Assembly: GCF_014898815.1 (NCBI RefSeq)
Contig: NW_026515433.1
Span: 2,068,501 to 2,132,500 of the forward strand
DNA length: 64,000 nt
DNA from: Panonychus citri
Taxonomy: Eukaryota; Arthropoda; Arachnida; Trombidiformes; Tetranychidae
Reading direction: 5' to 3'
A model generated the notes under the pieces. It made no database searches, had not been told where the DNA came from, and worked only from the letters and a program-made list of their open reading frames with translations. A program made the position numbers and the translations under genes. This document shows positions 11,212-22,744 of this stretch, piece after piece; the first letter of the stretch is position 1; each line of letters starts with the position of its first letter.

Positions 11212-11713
11212 GACTAAGTTTTCTACTGGCTGATGATTAAGATTTTTGTTTCTAAATTAAGCGAGTGAAAAGATGATTAATTGTTTTTGTTTTAACTGTT
11301 TTCATGAGTAACCCTCTTTGATTGGAGTGGTAATTGTAAATTGTTTTGTTTGTTTGTGAACTTTTCGTTGTTAGTTAATTAAGGGTTGAAATCTGATGAT
11401 TAATTTAGCTATTCATTGTTAATTAAGTGTTATTATGTTTGTTTTAATTGTTAGATGTTGTCTGCAGGGTTCAAGTATTCGCTTAATGGTTAGTGTGTTA
11501 ATTATTAAAGTTAAATTGTATGTTAATGATCATGTGGATGATTATAATTAGTAATTAGCGAGAGTTATTATTGTTATGAAAAGAAGGATAATTGGTAATT
11601 GTTAGTTGTGATTTAATTAGTTGAAAGGTGAGATTAAGTTTGTTTGTTTAGATTACTGGTGTATTAGTTTTAACGATTATCTTTTGGTAATTTTTCTTTG
11701 TTGATATCTTTCT
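11212..11713. other. Spacer between gag-like gene A and the LINE ORF1
   Basis: About 500 bp of AT-rich DNA with repeated TTAATT/TTGTT words and no long frame on either strand. It probably holds the 3' UTR of gag-like gene A and the 5' UTR of the LINE. I see no defined boundary between them. Confidence 0.4.
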
Positions 11714-13043
11714 TTAGGCCATTATCATCTTGTACTGGAAGTTTCTTTTCTCTAACTCGAATAAGAGTTTTTCTTGAAACTTTTCGCATTGAATATCGAA
11801 GGCGCTTTCTCCTCTTTTTTGGCAATTTGGACACCTCCATTTGTTTCTGTGTTCCTTGATTGGACATTGTTCGTGAATGTGACTCTTGTCACCGCAGAAT
11901 GGACAAATACTTAACTGAGTGCACCTATTCGATAAGTGGCCAAATTTGGTGCAGCGGCGACATTGTTTGATGTCGAAGTGATCGACTGCACGTACTCGAC
12001 GATAGCCGACAGATACCATCCCATCATGTAGTTCTAACCATTCTCGTAACGCCGGGTCGATCTCAATGATTACTTCAAACGATTTACCACTTCGATAGTA
12101 ATGTTTTATGTTTACCTTCCAACATTTCTTCCATCTATTTTTCAGAAATAGTCTCTGTACCCATTGAACTTTATCATCCTCATCGAATTTTACACCAAGG
12201 AGTTTAATTTGAGGATCGTGTATCGGTGGGATTTTGGTATCCCAATCTGGTTTCATTTTCCTGATGTAGTTGAATATTTTTGTTCTGTCGGCTATATTTG
12301 AGCATTTAACTTTCGCCGAATCGAAACCAGGTTGTACCTCCTCCGCTGAGCCTATTTCTTCATCTGCCATTTCGAGTAAATTTTCAACTTGTTCGGTGGT
12401 CAGTTCACCTATTTTTTTATCTAGTTGATTTTTCAATCCTGGGATCTTAACGATGATAGTGTGGTGAACAATTAGATGTGCAACGCTGTACCATGTTGAT
12501 GGAGGGCCTTGTTTAGTGTCGAATTGAACCGAAAGTGTATTTTTTATTTGGTTATTTGAGAGACTCTGAACTTCGATTGGCTCTTCATCTTCCATTTCAT
12601 TCTTATCACCGTTCAATTGAATCGTTATAAGGCGATCGGTAAATTTAACCAGTTTTAAAATTTCATCGTCACTTAAGGTTGAGCAGAACTTTTGGTCTTT
12701 GATTGCATCTTGAAGAGTCTTGATGATGGGGAAAGCTATGAGTTCGGTGTTGATGGTTTCGGTGTTGAGGTTTTTGTCCTGGTTGAATTCAGCATATAAT
12801 TTTACGATGTTGAACTTTGTCTTCTTTGGTACCTTTTTGTCTTCTGATTGATTTAAGTTAGTGTTTTAAATGATAAAGTTTTTAAATGATAACAATTTTA
12901 AATTAGAGTATTTTAGTATCAAAAGATTTTAAATTTCTTTGGTTTTAAATGTTAATGTTTAAATATACACCATAGTGTAGCAGATACTTACTCAGTTTGC
13001 GTAGGTCTGAAGAAGATCGATGAATTTCACTAACCATTGACAT
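11714..13043 (-). CDS. Gag-like zinc-knuckle protein A (spliced)
   Basis: This probably descends from a LINE ORF1; its host role is unknown. A 5' exon, 13043-12992 (MSMVSEIHRSSS..), ends at a consensus GTAAGT donor. It joins a large exon (12843-11714) at a CAG acceptor with exact frame continuity. The frame of the large exon has no Met near its 5' end and is closed by TAA just upstream of the acceptor, so the intron (148 bp) is the simplest reading. The product is 393 aa, close to the 396-aa gag-like B. Three Cys/His clusters lie at the C-terminus (CRRCTKFGHLSNRC, CPFCGDKSHIHEQC, CPNCQKRGESAF), preceded by a DPQIKLLGV..LFLKNRW module shared with B. Spliced structure is unusual for a mobile ORF1 and hints at domestication. 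Confidence 0.68.
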
Positions 13044-13214
13044 TTTAGAGCCAATTTTTTGTGGATTGTTGTCGAGTGTCTTGAGGTTGACAGTTTAACA
13101 CAAAAATTATAATTTATAAATCACTTTTTTAATAATTAAATTAGTTTTTTAACGGAGCACAAAATAAGCGACTTTCAGTCAGGTCAATTCACATGTTACT
13201 TGTTCTTCTTTCCA

Positions 13215-13230
13215 ATAGATGGAGACACTT
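13215..13230. promoter_or_regulatory. 16-nt motif shared by two gag-like upstream regions
   Basis: The sequence atagatggagacactt occurs here, about 170 bp upstream of gag-like A and about 190 bp upstream of the SLC6 start. An identical copy lies at 22708-22723, about 185 bp upstream of gag-like D. It contains the AGATGG core seen near other genes. A promoter role is inferred from repeated position. Confidence 0.45.
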
Positions 13231-13416
13231 TCAAGTTCTTTTTTAATTCTTTTAGTTTTTACCCTCCAGTTTCTCCCTTTAGATTAACCAATTAAGTGTT
13301 TTATTTATAATTAAAGAGAAATTTATTGTCAAGTGTTAATTACTCTTAAATAGATATAATTTAAGTGGAAATCACTTTTAAACTTAACCCGAAAAGTGAG
13401 TGTAAAGTTAACCAGC

Positions 13417-16400
13417 ATGGCAACAACAAGATGTGAACCCACCGAGGATTCTGGATGTGTAGATACGTTGACTGAGGTTAAAGAAAGTGTTTCCAATTTA
13501 TTACCCAAAAGAGTTACAGTTAGAATTGGGAGTGTCGATGATTCCGTTATTTATTATGATCAAAATAAGTCAACAGTTTATGATTACCTAGCGAGTTCAT
13601 TTAATTCAACTTCCGGTGCGATAATAAGATCAAATTCGTTTACACACCAAGATGTTGGTCGTCATAGGAAAAATATTCAAGCCTCATTTGCTTCCGGATT
13701 AGTGACCAATGAAGAGGATGAAGATTTGTTACCATTTCAAGGAGCTCGTCGTCTCTCAAAATCTTTACCTGAATTAAATCAGTTACGTATTTTACCTCAT
13801 TTTGTGGAAGCCGCTAATCAATACAATGTGATATTTGAATCAGATCAAGATGAAGATGAAGAGCATAATATAAGCTCATGTATTGCCACCGATACCGATT
13901 TTCAACCAGCCTGGTCATCAAAATCAGACTTTTTCCTTAGTATTTTAGGATTTTCTCTGGCAATTAATACATTCTGGCGATTTCCATACTATGCTTACAT
14001 TAATGACGGAGGTTTGTCGTCATTAACTAAACTCTCTTAACTTTCAATTAGCTAATTTCACCTTATTGACAAGACACTTGTCTTCTCAATCTCCCAGATA
14101 CAGTTTTGTCATTTACGATTATCAATGTGATTTTTTTTGCAAATCATCAAGTAGATAATTAAGTAAATACTCACAAATCAAATTGCTAAATCACAACAAT
14201 AATTTAATTCTACTTTTCCTTAACTTTACCACTTCTTTGATATTATCTAAATTGTTTTTTTAATGTTATTTTAATATTAATCATTCTTATATTTCATATC
14301 AATTATCTTGATTTAATTAACAGGTTCCTTTCTCATGGCTTACACTTTTTTAATGATATTCATTGGACTACCATTACTTTGTATGGATTATGCCATTGGT
14401 CAACTTACCCATCGTAATTTAATTGTATTTGCTCATCTCTGCCCTTTAACCAAAGGTTAGGATCCATTATAATGATAATAATTAACAATCAACATGAAAG
14501 AAAACTGAAAGAAAATTTTCTTCACCACAATTTACTAATTCAATTATATTAACAACTCCATTAATGTCTTTTGTACTGCAAACAATTTAAATTCAACTCA
14601 TATTTCAATTTCATTTTCCTTTGATATAACATAAACTTATCATCTCCTTGTCTAATTGTTTAGATTCGCTAAACCATTAATATAATCATTTTGATAGTTA
14701 TATCAAGATTGTTGATATTATTATGTTTAAGAAATCATAATTATCAAATTGTTTCAAAGCAATTTAAGCTGCTTTTTTACAATCAATTGGAAACCAAGGT
14801 CTTTGATGATGTGAACCTGCGATTAAGTTGAATTGATCTTTACAAGTTGTGATAACTTAATTGTTTATTATGATTATGGTTATTATGATACATCCTTTTG
14901 TGTATATTTCATGACAAATTTCATTTCATTTTCCTGAGAAAGAATTGAAATGAGCCTTGAATTGGAACACAAAATATAACAAAAATTTTAATTCTCTTTT
15001 TCATTAATTCTTAATCATTACAGGAATCGTCATCTCTTTAGCTTTAACGACAAGCATTTTAATACCACTTTACAGCACAATCAATACCTGGTCAATGTTA
15101 TATTTTTTCAAATCATTTCATCAAATTGCCCCCTGGTCAAGGTGCACAAACAAATGGAACACAGAACCATGTCAACTTAATGATAGACCCAATCAATTAA
15201 TCACATCATCACCTGTTAATAGTTATCAACAAAATATCACCAAATCAATGGTTAATCATTTAACCAATCCAATAGTTAACATTATCAATAGCACAAGGAA
15301 CAATTCATTCTCATCTTTAATTACTGAAAATCATTTTTCATCCTCAATGATAAACAATACCACTAATCAAACATCACCATCAACAATCATTCAATCATCA
15401 ACCATAAGTCCAAATGAATCTTCAATGGTTCATACAATTAGTTTATCCTTTTCAGTATCACCATCATCTTCATCTCCATCCTCATATTTATCATCATCAT
15501 CATCATCATCAATCATTTCATCACAATATGCATCACAACAATTCTTTGAGTAAGTTTCTTTTTTCTAATATCATAAATAAGATCTAACTGATTTACTAAT
15601 TGTTTTCTTCTTCTTCTTTTCCTAGTAATCGTTTATTACATTTTGATAACAATGTTTCTCTTCTTGGTGGAATTCGTTGGGATTTAGCTATTTGTCTCTT
15701 TTTCATTTGGTTAATTGTCTTCATTTCTCTTCGTAAACCTGTCGTATTCTCGTCCAATCCAACATTCTGCTTGGCGATTGTCCCCTCAACAGTATTCACC
15801 ATACTCTTTTTTAAAGCGATCTTCTTACCTGGAGCCCAAAAGGGTTTAGTTTACTTTTTTAAACCAACTTGGGAGGGACTTTGTCAACCAGAAGTAAGTT
15901 GTCAATTGCTCCAATTAACTCATTTGACAAATTATTTATTTTATATTTTTCAATCGATTAGATTTGGTTATATGCATCAGGATTTACGATTCACTCTTTG
16001 GGTAACAGATATCAAAACTTTAGAAATTTAATCAGTGAAACTAATTAATTTAACCATTTGGATGTTTATTCTTTTTATTCAGGTTCTATTACTGGTCTTA
16101 GTTTGCGAATGGCAAAATATCATCGAAATCGTAATAATCTAATGAGAGATGCAATTCTTACCTGTTCAATTAACTTTCTAGTCATTTATGCAATTGGGTC
16201 AATCTATTTTTCAACAATTGGTCATTTAGCTTATAAACGACAAATGGATATAACACAAGTGGTAACCAAAGGTAAATTACGATTCAATTTACTCTAGACA
16301 ATTTGATTAATTGTTCCATTCTCATTTAATCACAGAACCTGGTTTAGCTTTCGTAGTTATATCTGAACTTTTATCACTAATGCCGATGAGAACTTTGTGG

Positions 16401-17568
16401 TCTTGTTTCTTTTTCTTCCTCATATTTTGTCTTGGAATAGATTATCAGGTAAAATCGACATGAATTCGATTTTCGATTTCATCTAATTGTTATAATCTAA
16501 TTGTCATTTTTTTAGATCGCAATCGTGGCCACAGTAGTTGATTGTATCAAAGATATTTGGAGATCACAGTTTTCCAGTAAAATCTCCCATCAACTTGTAG
16601 TCTTTTGCGTTCCATGTGTTTTCTTCTGTTTAAGTTTAATATTCTCACTCAGGTAAATCACAATCAAACTAAACAGTTCAGACAATCAACTAATCAATTT
16701 TAAATTTATTTTTCTCTTTATCCAACAGAAAGGAATCGTTTTCATCCGAGTCACTGAACATTACATAACCGTAATACTATCAACAATTTTGGCCTTACTC
16801 GAAGTCTTAGTAGTTAGTAATTTCTATGGTAAATTAATTTACAACTCTTTATAACTGTTTATGATTCATCATTTGATTATCATCTTAATTGTCTTATTAT
16901 TTTCTTTCAGGAGCAAGAAACATGGTTAATGCAATAAGACTGATCACTTATAAAGCTCCTGGATTTTATTTTTCATTTTGTTGGAAGTTTGTTACTCCTT
17001 GTACTTTATTGGTTTGTTATTATTAATTGTCATCCATATGATTAATTATCTTAGCAATTAATTTTACCCTTTCTCTTTGTTTAACAGATTATTTTAATGT
17101 GTAACTTGTATTACTTTGAGGAGATCAATTTTCGAGGAATCAAAGATTCATTTACTGTTGATCTTTTGGGTCCATTCATCGCAATGATTGTTTTACTTCC
17201 TATTCCGTTACTTGCTTGTCATGAATTAAGAAGGAAAGAAAATGATTCCTCTGGATTCTTCAAGGTTGTCTATTAATTTGCCGAATTGATCATGTTGATT
17301 CTCTTTCCTTTTTTTTCTCTCTGATTCAGTTTATTCTAAATTCTCACTTCCTTTTTTTTCTTCTATTCAATTTTAGCGTTTAAGTCTGGCTTTCCAACCA
17401 ATTAACGATCCAATAAGTGAAATGAAACGAGAAAATATCGGACACAAGAGACACAATTCATCTGAAGAAGTTATTAATTCAAGAGGAAACCTTTCCTGTG
17501 ATATAGTTAATCCAGTAATTAGTAGTTATCCATTGTTACAGAATTTAAATCGTGAAACAACTGTTTGA
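13417..17568 (+). CDS. Divergent SLC6-family transporter (12 exons, apparent frameshift)
   Basis: This belongs to the SLC6 family of Na+/Cl- coupled symporters for amino acids or amines. Exons read: 13417-14011, 14324-14455, 15024-15549, 15626-15893, 15962-16001, 16083-16271, 16336-16448, 16516-16652, 16739-16828, 16911-17011, 17088-17264 and 17377-17568. Signature segments are TM1 WRFPYYAYIN, the TM2 loop LPLLCMDYAIGQL, EL2 with WNTEPC, TM6 FTIHSLG, and TM10 CWKFVTP. EL2 carries an unusual Ser/Thr/Asn-rich insert of more than 100 residues with many N-glycosylation sequons. In TM1 the usual LGN before VWRFPY reads INT, changing conserved sodium-site residues. The exon 8/9 join (AG|AAAGG) breaks the frame; one more A in the A3 run at 16739-16741 would restore KGIVFIRV. 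The ATG at 13417 is the first in frame. The substrate is not predictable. Confidence 0.82.
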
Positions 17569-18193
17569 ACAATTGACGGATAGAAACAGTATTTACTTTT
17601 TTTCTGAGAAAACCAAAAGAAATCTATTGATTCAAATCGTTTTTCTCCTCAAAATTTGCTCTCTTTCCCTTTTCTTTATTAATCAAACTCAATCACTGGT
17701 CAAATTTAATTCAATTTTTCTTGTATTTTGATCATTTTTATTAAATGTTTTAAATATTTTGTAAATTTTGTCTCTTACAACATGATAATAACTTGAAATT
17801 AAATTTCTATTGAAAATTGTTACTTTATTTTTAAGAATCATGATCATCATGGAATAGATTAAGTATTCAAAATTAGATCATTTAAAAGAAGTGAATTATC
17901 ATTTTTTTAGTTAATTTATATTATAATGATAATATTTGGATGATAGTACAATTAAAAGTTGATATTGTTGTACATTGAGCAATTTTCATGCAATTCAGGG
18001 GTGACTTGGGTCATAGAGATGAGGATGATTAATGTATCGATGATTATTGAATTTTATGGACGAGAAAAATTATCTAAATCATATTGTTGAAACTAACAGA
18101 GCTGATTATTGTAACCATAGTTATATAAGGGATTGGAATCGATGGTCAATAAATTATATTGGGGATAAGATGACGGGAACTCAATTGATACTT

Positions 18194-18236
<43 letters not shown>

Positions 18237-18367
18237 AGAGAGAGAGAGAGAGAGAGAGAGAGAACTGGAATTAGAGAGAAGAGAAAAAATTGATTAAATT
18301 TCTTCTCAATCAGATAAGTAAGAAATTCACTAAAATAAAAGTATAAAAAAGAAGAGGGAAAAAAGAT
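17569..18367. other. Convergent intergenic region SLC6/ph2
   Basis: Both flanking genes end here. The ph2 3' UTR homology with ph1 extends to about 18272. A compound microsatellite lies at 18194-18262. The rest is AT-rich with no supported gene. Confidence 0.6.
18194..18262. repeat. Compound microsatellite (AAAG)n-(AG)n
   Basis: About ten AAAG units run directly into about thirteen AG units. The tract sits just outside the end of ph1/ph2 homology and so may mark the edge of the converted segment. Confidence 0.95.
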
Positions 18368-19690
18368 TCAAGCTTGAGATTTATTGGCCTCCGCTTTGAA
18401 CAGCGATGTTATTCTCGAGCAGATTTTCAAAGCGGGTCCAAGTTTCATGCTCATTGCGGACATTAGATGGTCTTCTTTCAATAACATTAGCGCTTGACCA
18501 TCGATCTCCTGTGATTTAAATTCATCTGCATATTCTTGGCATCCAGGTAAATGACGGACGAAATCATAAACATCTTGGACCTGAGAAGATGAAGATGAAG
18601 ATTAAGACGAAGACGAAAACGAAAGAAGACAATTAGTTAATTTCCATTCTAATTAATAATCAATTGAAATACTTACACTCCATAGATTAGGATTGGTACC
18701 GCCTGGGGGGATATAACCACCATCGATACTTGAATCAAGTGGTTCAGTTGTTTCGGTGACTTTACAATTTGGTGACACATCGGTTTTAAGCTAATTAGTA
18801 TAAAGGAAATTGAGACAAAAAAAAAGATAATTAATAAAGTTGATCACAAAATTAAAATAAAATTTAAATAAAAGATTAATTGTTTTACCTTCTTAGATGC
18901 CGGTTGACTTGATTGTTTGGTTGATTCAGTTATTATATCACCATTGATTTCATCACCTCGATTATTGATATTATTTGAATTATTGTGCAAATTGTTATTT
19001 GATTTCTTGGCACAAACGTTTGAACAAAAACGTTTCAATTTCTTTTTCTTATTAAACTTGCTTATAGTTTTCTTGCAAGTTTCACAAGTAGATTCACCTT
19101 TAGGTTTAGTTTTAATAGTCTGAGTTTCTGTTGACAAATTATTATTATCCGAAGTATCCAACATAATCGTATCTTCCTTATTTTCTCTCTCATCAATAGA
19201 ATCAATTATTGTTTCGTCTGAACCAACTTCTAATCCATCAGCATTAACTACAAATGGCGATGGACTTTCCTGGATAACAAATCCATCAATTACATGAGTT
19301 AAAACATTTGGATCATTAATATAAGGTTTAACGATTGCTCTTTGAGGACTTTTGGAACCAGTTGATTTATTAACTCCATTGGTTAAATTGTTGCTCTCTG
19401 AACAATGATCAACTAAATCACCAGTATCAGTACCTGTTGTAGTCGCTTTCTTTTTAGGAGATTGAATTACTTTCTCTTTCAATGGAGCATTTGTAGTAGT
19501 TAATTTATTACTTTTAGTTGTTGATTTGTTGATCATATTATTGGGAGTGACATTGTTGATTGGAGTGTTGTTGTTGTTGTTATTGTTGATGTTGATGTTG
19601 TTGTTGTTGGTATTACCAGTGATGGTATTGTTACGCTGTGAGACAAGAGTAACTGTTGTCATTGTATCAAAATTGTTTTTTGAAGATTTT
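18272..19690 (-). repeat. Inverted paralogous segment A' (ph2 side)
   Basis: This is the reverse-complement partner of about 3858-5282. Near-identical patches at about 19232-19690 and 18272-18933 flank a diverged block that includes the zinc finger. Intron 1 and both SAM exons match ph1 almost base for base, including exon lengths (213, 114). Limits were set by eye. Confidence 0.85.
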
Positions 19691-20679
19691 TTCGCTGGAT
19701 GTGGTTGAGGTGCTAATTGAAGTTGAAATTGTTGCTGTGGTAGGTGGATTGGTATAGCGACCGGTGTTGATGATCCTTGTACAATTGATTGTCCTGGAGC
19801 TGTTTGGGTTCCTATCGAGGTTCGATTGTTTTCTGTTGCTGGTTTAATGGCTTTCAGTCTTTGTATAGTATTTTGAGCTGTTATATTGGTGGCTGGAGCA
19901 ATCAAACATGGTTGGCCAGTGTTTGGACCTGATGAAGTCGTTTTTGTGGCAGTGCGAGCGTGATTGGATGCTAATGAGATGACTGGAGTAGCATTGTTAC
20001 CCACTGAGATTGGAACACCATTCATTACAATTTGCTGATTTGGAAAAGCGTTATTTGAAACAGCAATAAATTGAAGGTCTGATGATCTTTGAAGTAAGTA
20101 TTGGTGTTGATTATTTGGAGATAATAAAGTGGCAGAGTTTACTTGTTGAACTGGTCCTCCTGGACTTGGAAAGGTTTGCAATGTATAATATTGATTACCA
20201 ATAGTTTGAGGCGATTGACCAGTGACAAAATTGTTAATTGATTGAAGATGAGGACCTCCTGATGAAATTAGCTGCATTTTACTTCTTGGTCCTTTAATAT
20301 CATTGGGTAAAATGACAGGCTTTTTGCCAAATTGTGCCATTTGAATGAGATTCCCACTATTTGGCATCGCAGTAAAAGGATGAGTATTTGGTTGAATCAT
20401 AATCTGTTGAGGTATCAATGGACCAACCGATTGAGGTAAATAAATAGCTTGTGATGGTTGTGTAGGCTGTTGAGATTGTGACTGTTGTTGAGATGATTGG
20501 GACCCTGGTTGTTGTAATTGTTGCTGATGTTGAACTAACTGTTGTTGTTGTTGTTGTTGTTGCTGCTGCTGTTGAAGTTGTTGATGAATTTGTTGTTGCT
20601 GTTGTTGGACAGTCACTTTCAATTGAGTTGATTGTGGTCCTTGTTGTGGACCCTGTTGATTTGGCATCATGTTCATCAA
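18368..20679 (-). CDS. ph: Polyhomeotic-like Polycomb protein, copy 2 (ph2)
   Basis: This is the second PRC1 polyhomeotic gene, inverted relative to ph1. Minus-strand exons are 20679-18889, 18790-18677 and 18580-18368 (705 aa), with the same splice phases as ph1. The order is the same: polyglutamine N-terminus, Ser/Thr/Asn-rich linker, FCS zinc finger (CETCKKTISKF..RFCSNVC) and a C-terminal SAM domain with LPGCQEYADEF and MKLGPALKI. The SAM exons and part of the linker are almost identical to ph1. The first half and the zinc-finger block differ at many positions, with in-frame changes only, so both copies look functional. Its 5' flank adjoins a diverged copy of the zinc-finger gene's 5' region, pointing the other way. 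Confidence 0.95.
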
Positions 20680-20807
20680 ATAATATCACTAAATAGAAAA
20701 ATAAACAAACAATTATATAAAACAAAGATTAAATAAAATCCCTTTCAAGCAAAAACATTTTCACAAATATTAGAAACAAAGACAAAAAATTTTCCAAAAA
20801 AGTGTCA

Positions 20808-21130
20808 AAAAGAACATCGAACGACATCTGGTGTTCGATGGAACAACAAAATTGGAAATTCTTTTTTTTAATTATTCACCAGTTTGAGTTGTCACTTTGT
20901 TTTTCTTGGATCGAATTGTTAATTTCTAGTAATTTAATTGTTTCTTTTTACTTTTATTGTCAGATTTTAATTATTTCTTATTCTTCTGTTAACACTTGGG
21001 TTGATTAATGTTTGCGTTTAGAATTATTTCAATTTCTGGCGCCTGAGCATCTTTTTCTTCCTTCTCTTCTCTCCCTCTCTCTCTCTTTTCTCTCTCTTCT
21101 CTTTCTATTCTTTGTTTCTGGTTTCTCTTC
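20808..21130 (+). promoter_or_regulatory. Diverged inverted copy of the zinc-finger gene 5' region
   Basis: Read on the plus strand this matches the minus strand of about 33765-33385. Anchors are agaacatcgaa..cgacatct (20811-20829), gttgtcacttt, a run of about 40 nt around 21020-21058 that is nearly identical in the two copies (centred on tctggcgcctgagcatc), and tttgtttctggttt near 21111. In the other copy this DNA lies just upstream of the zinc-finger coding region, so it is probably its promoter/5' UTR. Here it leads toward a small ORF at 21227 instead. Confidence 0.72.
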
Positions 21131-21226
21131 CTTTCCTTTTTTCTTCTTTTTTTTTTCCTTTCTTGATTCCTGTTTTCACTCTGAGTTTCTCTCTCGTTTG
21201 GACTGGTTGAATTTTAAATTTTCATA

Positions 21227-21550
21227 ATGGTTTTGTTTATCCACCCTAGGTTGTTACTAAACATTATAAATAGTGAAATTTTCATCATATTCGAAGGTGA
21301 CTTGTTAAACTTGCCAATGGAGGACAAAGGTGATTCCTGGATTCATGTAGATGGAAACAAGTGCGAAGTGATAATACGAATTAACAAACACAATATTCAC
21401 CGTAATTTTGATTTTTTGGTTCAACTACTTGACAATGACTTCACGATACAAGCAATTCCCAACTTCAAAACAATTGATCTTAACCACTTAAATGATAACC
21501 ATGAATATGCACTAATCATTGAGGAAAGAGAACTATTGATTCGGAAGTGA
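21227..21550 (+). CDS. Small ORF of unknown function (107 aa)
   Basis: An open frame of 107 codons begins about 100 bp downstream of the copied zinc-finger-gene 5' region and points the same way. The N-terminus is hydrophobic (MVLFIHPRLLLNII), then acidic and mixed. The stretch CEVIIRINKHNI..FLVQLLDND weakly recalls the first alpha/beta module of the gag-like proteins nearby, but I cannot name a family. A later Met (MEDKGDSW) may be the true start. It could be a degenerate gag fragment or a non-coding frame. Confidence 0.35.
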   Translation: MVLFIHPRLLLNIINSEIFIIFEGDLLNLPMEDKGDSWIHVDGNKCEVIIRINKHNIHRNFDFLVQLLDNDFTIQAIPNFKTIDLNHLNDNHEYALIIEERELLIRK

Positions 21551-21701
21551 ATCTATTAAAATAATTCTCAATATCTTAAGAAAAATGTAAAAGAAAAAAG
21601 ATAAATTAAATGTACAGACATTTTCCTTTTAACAGACAAATAAATTAAATTAAAAAAGAAATCGAATCTTCAAAATCAAATTTTACTTGAACGTGAAATT
21701 A

Positions 21702-22525
21702 TTATACATCAGAATTGTGTACATAGATACTAGTTAAATCAACGAGAAATGGGGAAGACCCTTCCCTTACCATCTCTAAAAGTCTATTACAAAAACTTGC
21801 ACGAAGATGGACCTCACCACATTGACAACATCTCCGACGCCTCCGACACTCAAGTGTATGGAAAACTCTTGCACAATGACGACATATGATGTCCAAGTTA
21901 CATTCGTGATTACCAACGTAATATTGTTTACAAAACGGACACTGTAAGATACCAGTGTTATCAAAACAATAAACGGGCTTCCCATTAAATGTTAAAACCA
22001 TTCCTAAAAGTCGAAACAAATATGTTTAAGTTTTTAATATAAAACATATTTTTTAAGACAAAACTTACCTGCTTGATGAAGCAATTTGTAAACACCCAAA
22101 TTGCATTTAACGACAACCATCTCTCCAATTGAGTTATTTACTATCTCCTTGAACACAAAACTGTCACTTGAAAGCCCAATAGAACCTGTCATATGTGCCA
22201 ACATTAAATCGATTGAACGTACACCGACTGGTTTAAAGAAACAAATTTCATTTTCCAAATAAGATATAGGTACAATGTCCATAACGAATTCCTCCTCTTT
22301 CAATTTCTCAATAAAATTTGTCGCATTAGAAGAAAACAAATTTATGCCAAAAGTGTCATCAGGGTATAATTTAATCAAATCACGATTGACAAAATATTCA
22401 CCCATACGATCAAATTCACTCTCCAATTCGACCAAAGAAAAATCAGGATTTGGGATCAACTTCCAGTAACGATAAGGGTAGAAACATCCAAAATTCACTT
22501 TTATAGAATAATTATGAATTGACAT
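21702..22525 (-). CDS. Gag-like zinc-knuckle protein D (spliced)
   Basis: Two exons, 22525-22069 and 22003-21702, join across a 65-bp intron with a GTAAGT donor and a pyrimidine-rich TTTTAG acceptor, giving 252 aa in continuous frame. The first part aligns by eye with LINE ORF1 (10336-11211): FFKPVGVRSIDLML, VVVKCNLGVYKLL and GKPVYCFDN occupy the same places as FKVKGLRATNFNI, VKLNISNQNREK and KTFKVYDNFN. The C-terminus has a Cys/His-rich region (CPFC, CRHC, CCQCGEVHLRASFC) interrupted by an Arg5 run. No endonuclease or RT lies on this strand nearby. Splicing suggests a host-type gene derived from a LINE ORF1. Its function is unknown. Confidence 0.62.
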
Positions 22526-22707
22526 CTTTGAAATTGAATAAAATAGATAAAATAGTCAAAATCAAAAGAAAATAAAATAAAAGATTGAAATTTTCAAAAA
22601 GACCAAAAACAAAAACAAATCCAAAATGAGACAAAAGAAAACAATTTCAAATAAACGGTTGAAAGAAACTAAACGGAAGAAGAGTCTCCACACTTAATAA
22701 ATCGATC

Positions 22708-22723
22708 ATAGATGGAGACACTT
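22708..22723. promoter_or_regulatory. Second copy of the 16-nt gag-gene upstream motif
   Basis: This is identical to 13215-13230 (atagatggagacactt). It lies about 185 bp upstream of the gag-like D start and at the 3' edge of the 139-aa ORF on the same strand. Two copies at similar distance and orientation relative to two intron-containing gag-like genes support a promoter or inherited 5' element role. Confidence 0.45.
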
Positions 22724-22744
22724 TAGACCAACACTTCCGATTTT

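Noticed and set aside
18047..18274. 75-codon frame at the AAAG/AG microsatellite
   Set aside because: Half of it is the simple repeat; there is no splice or family support.
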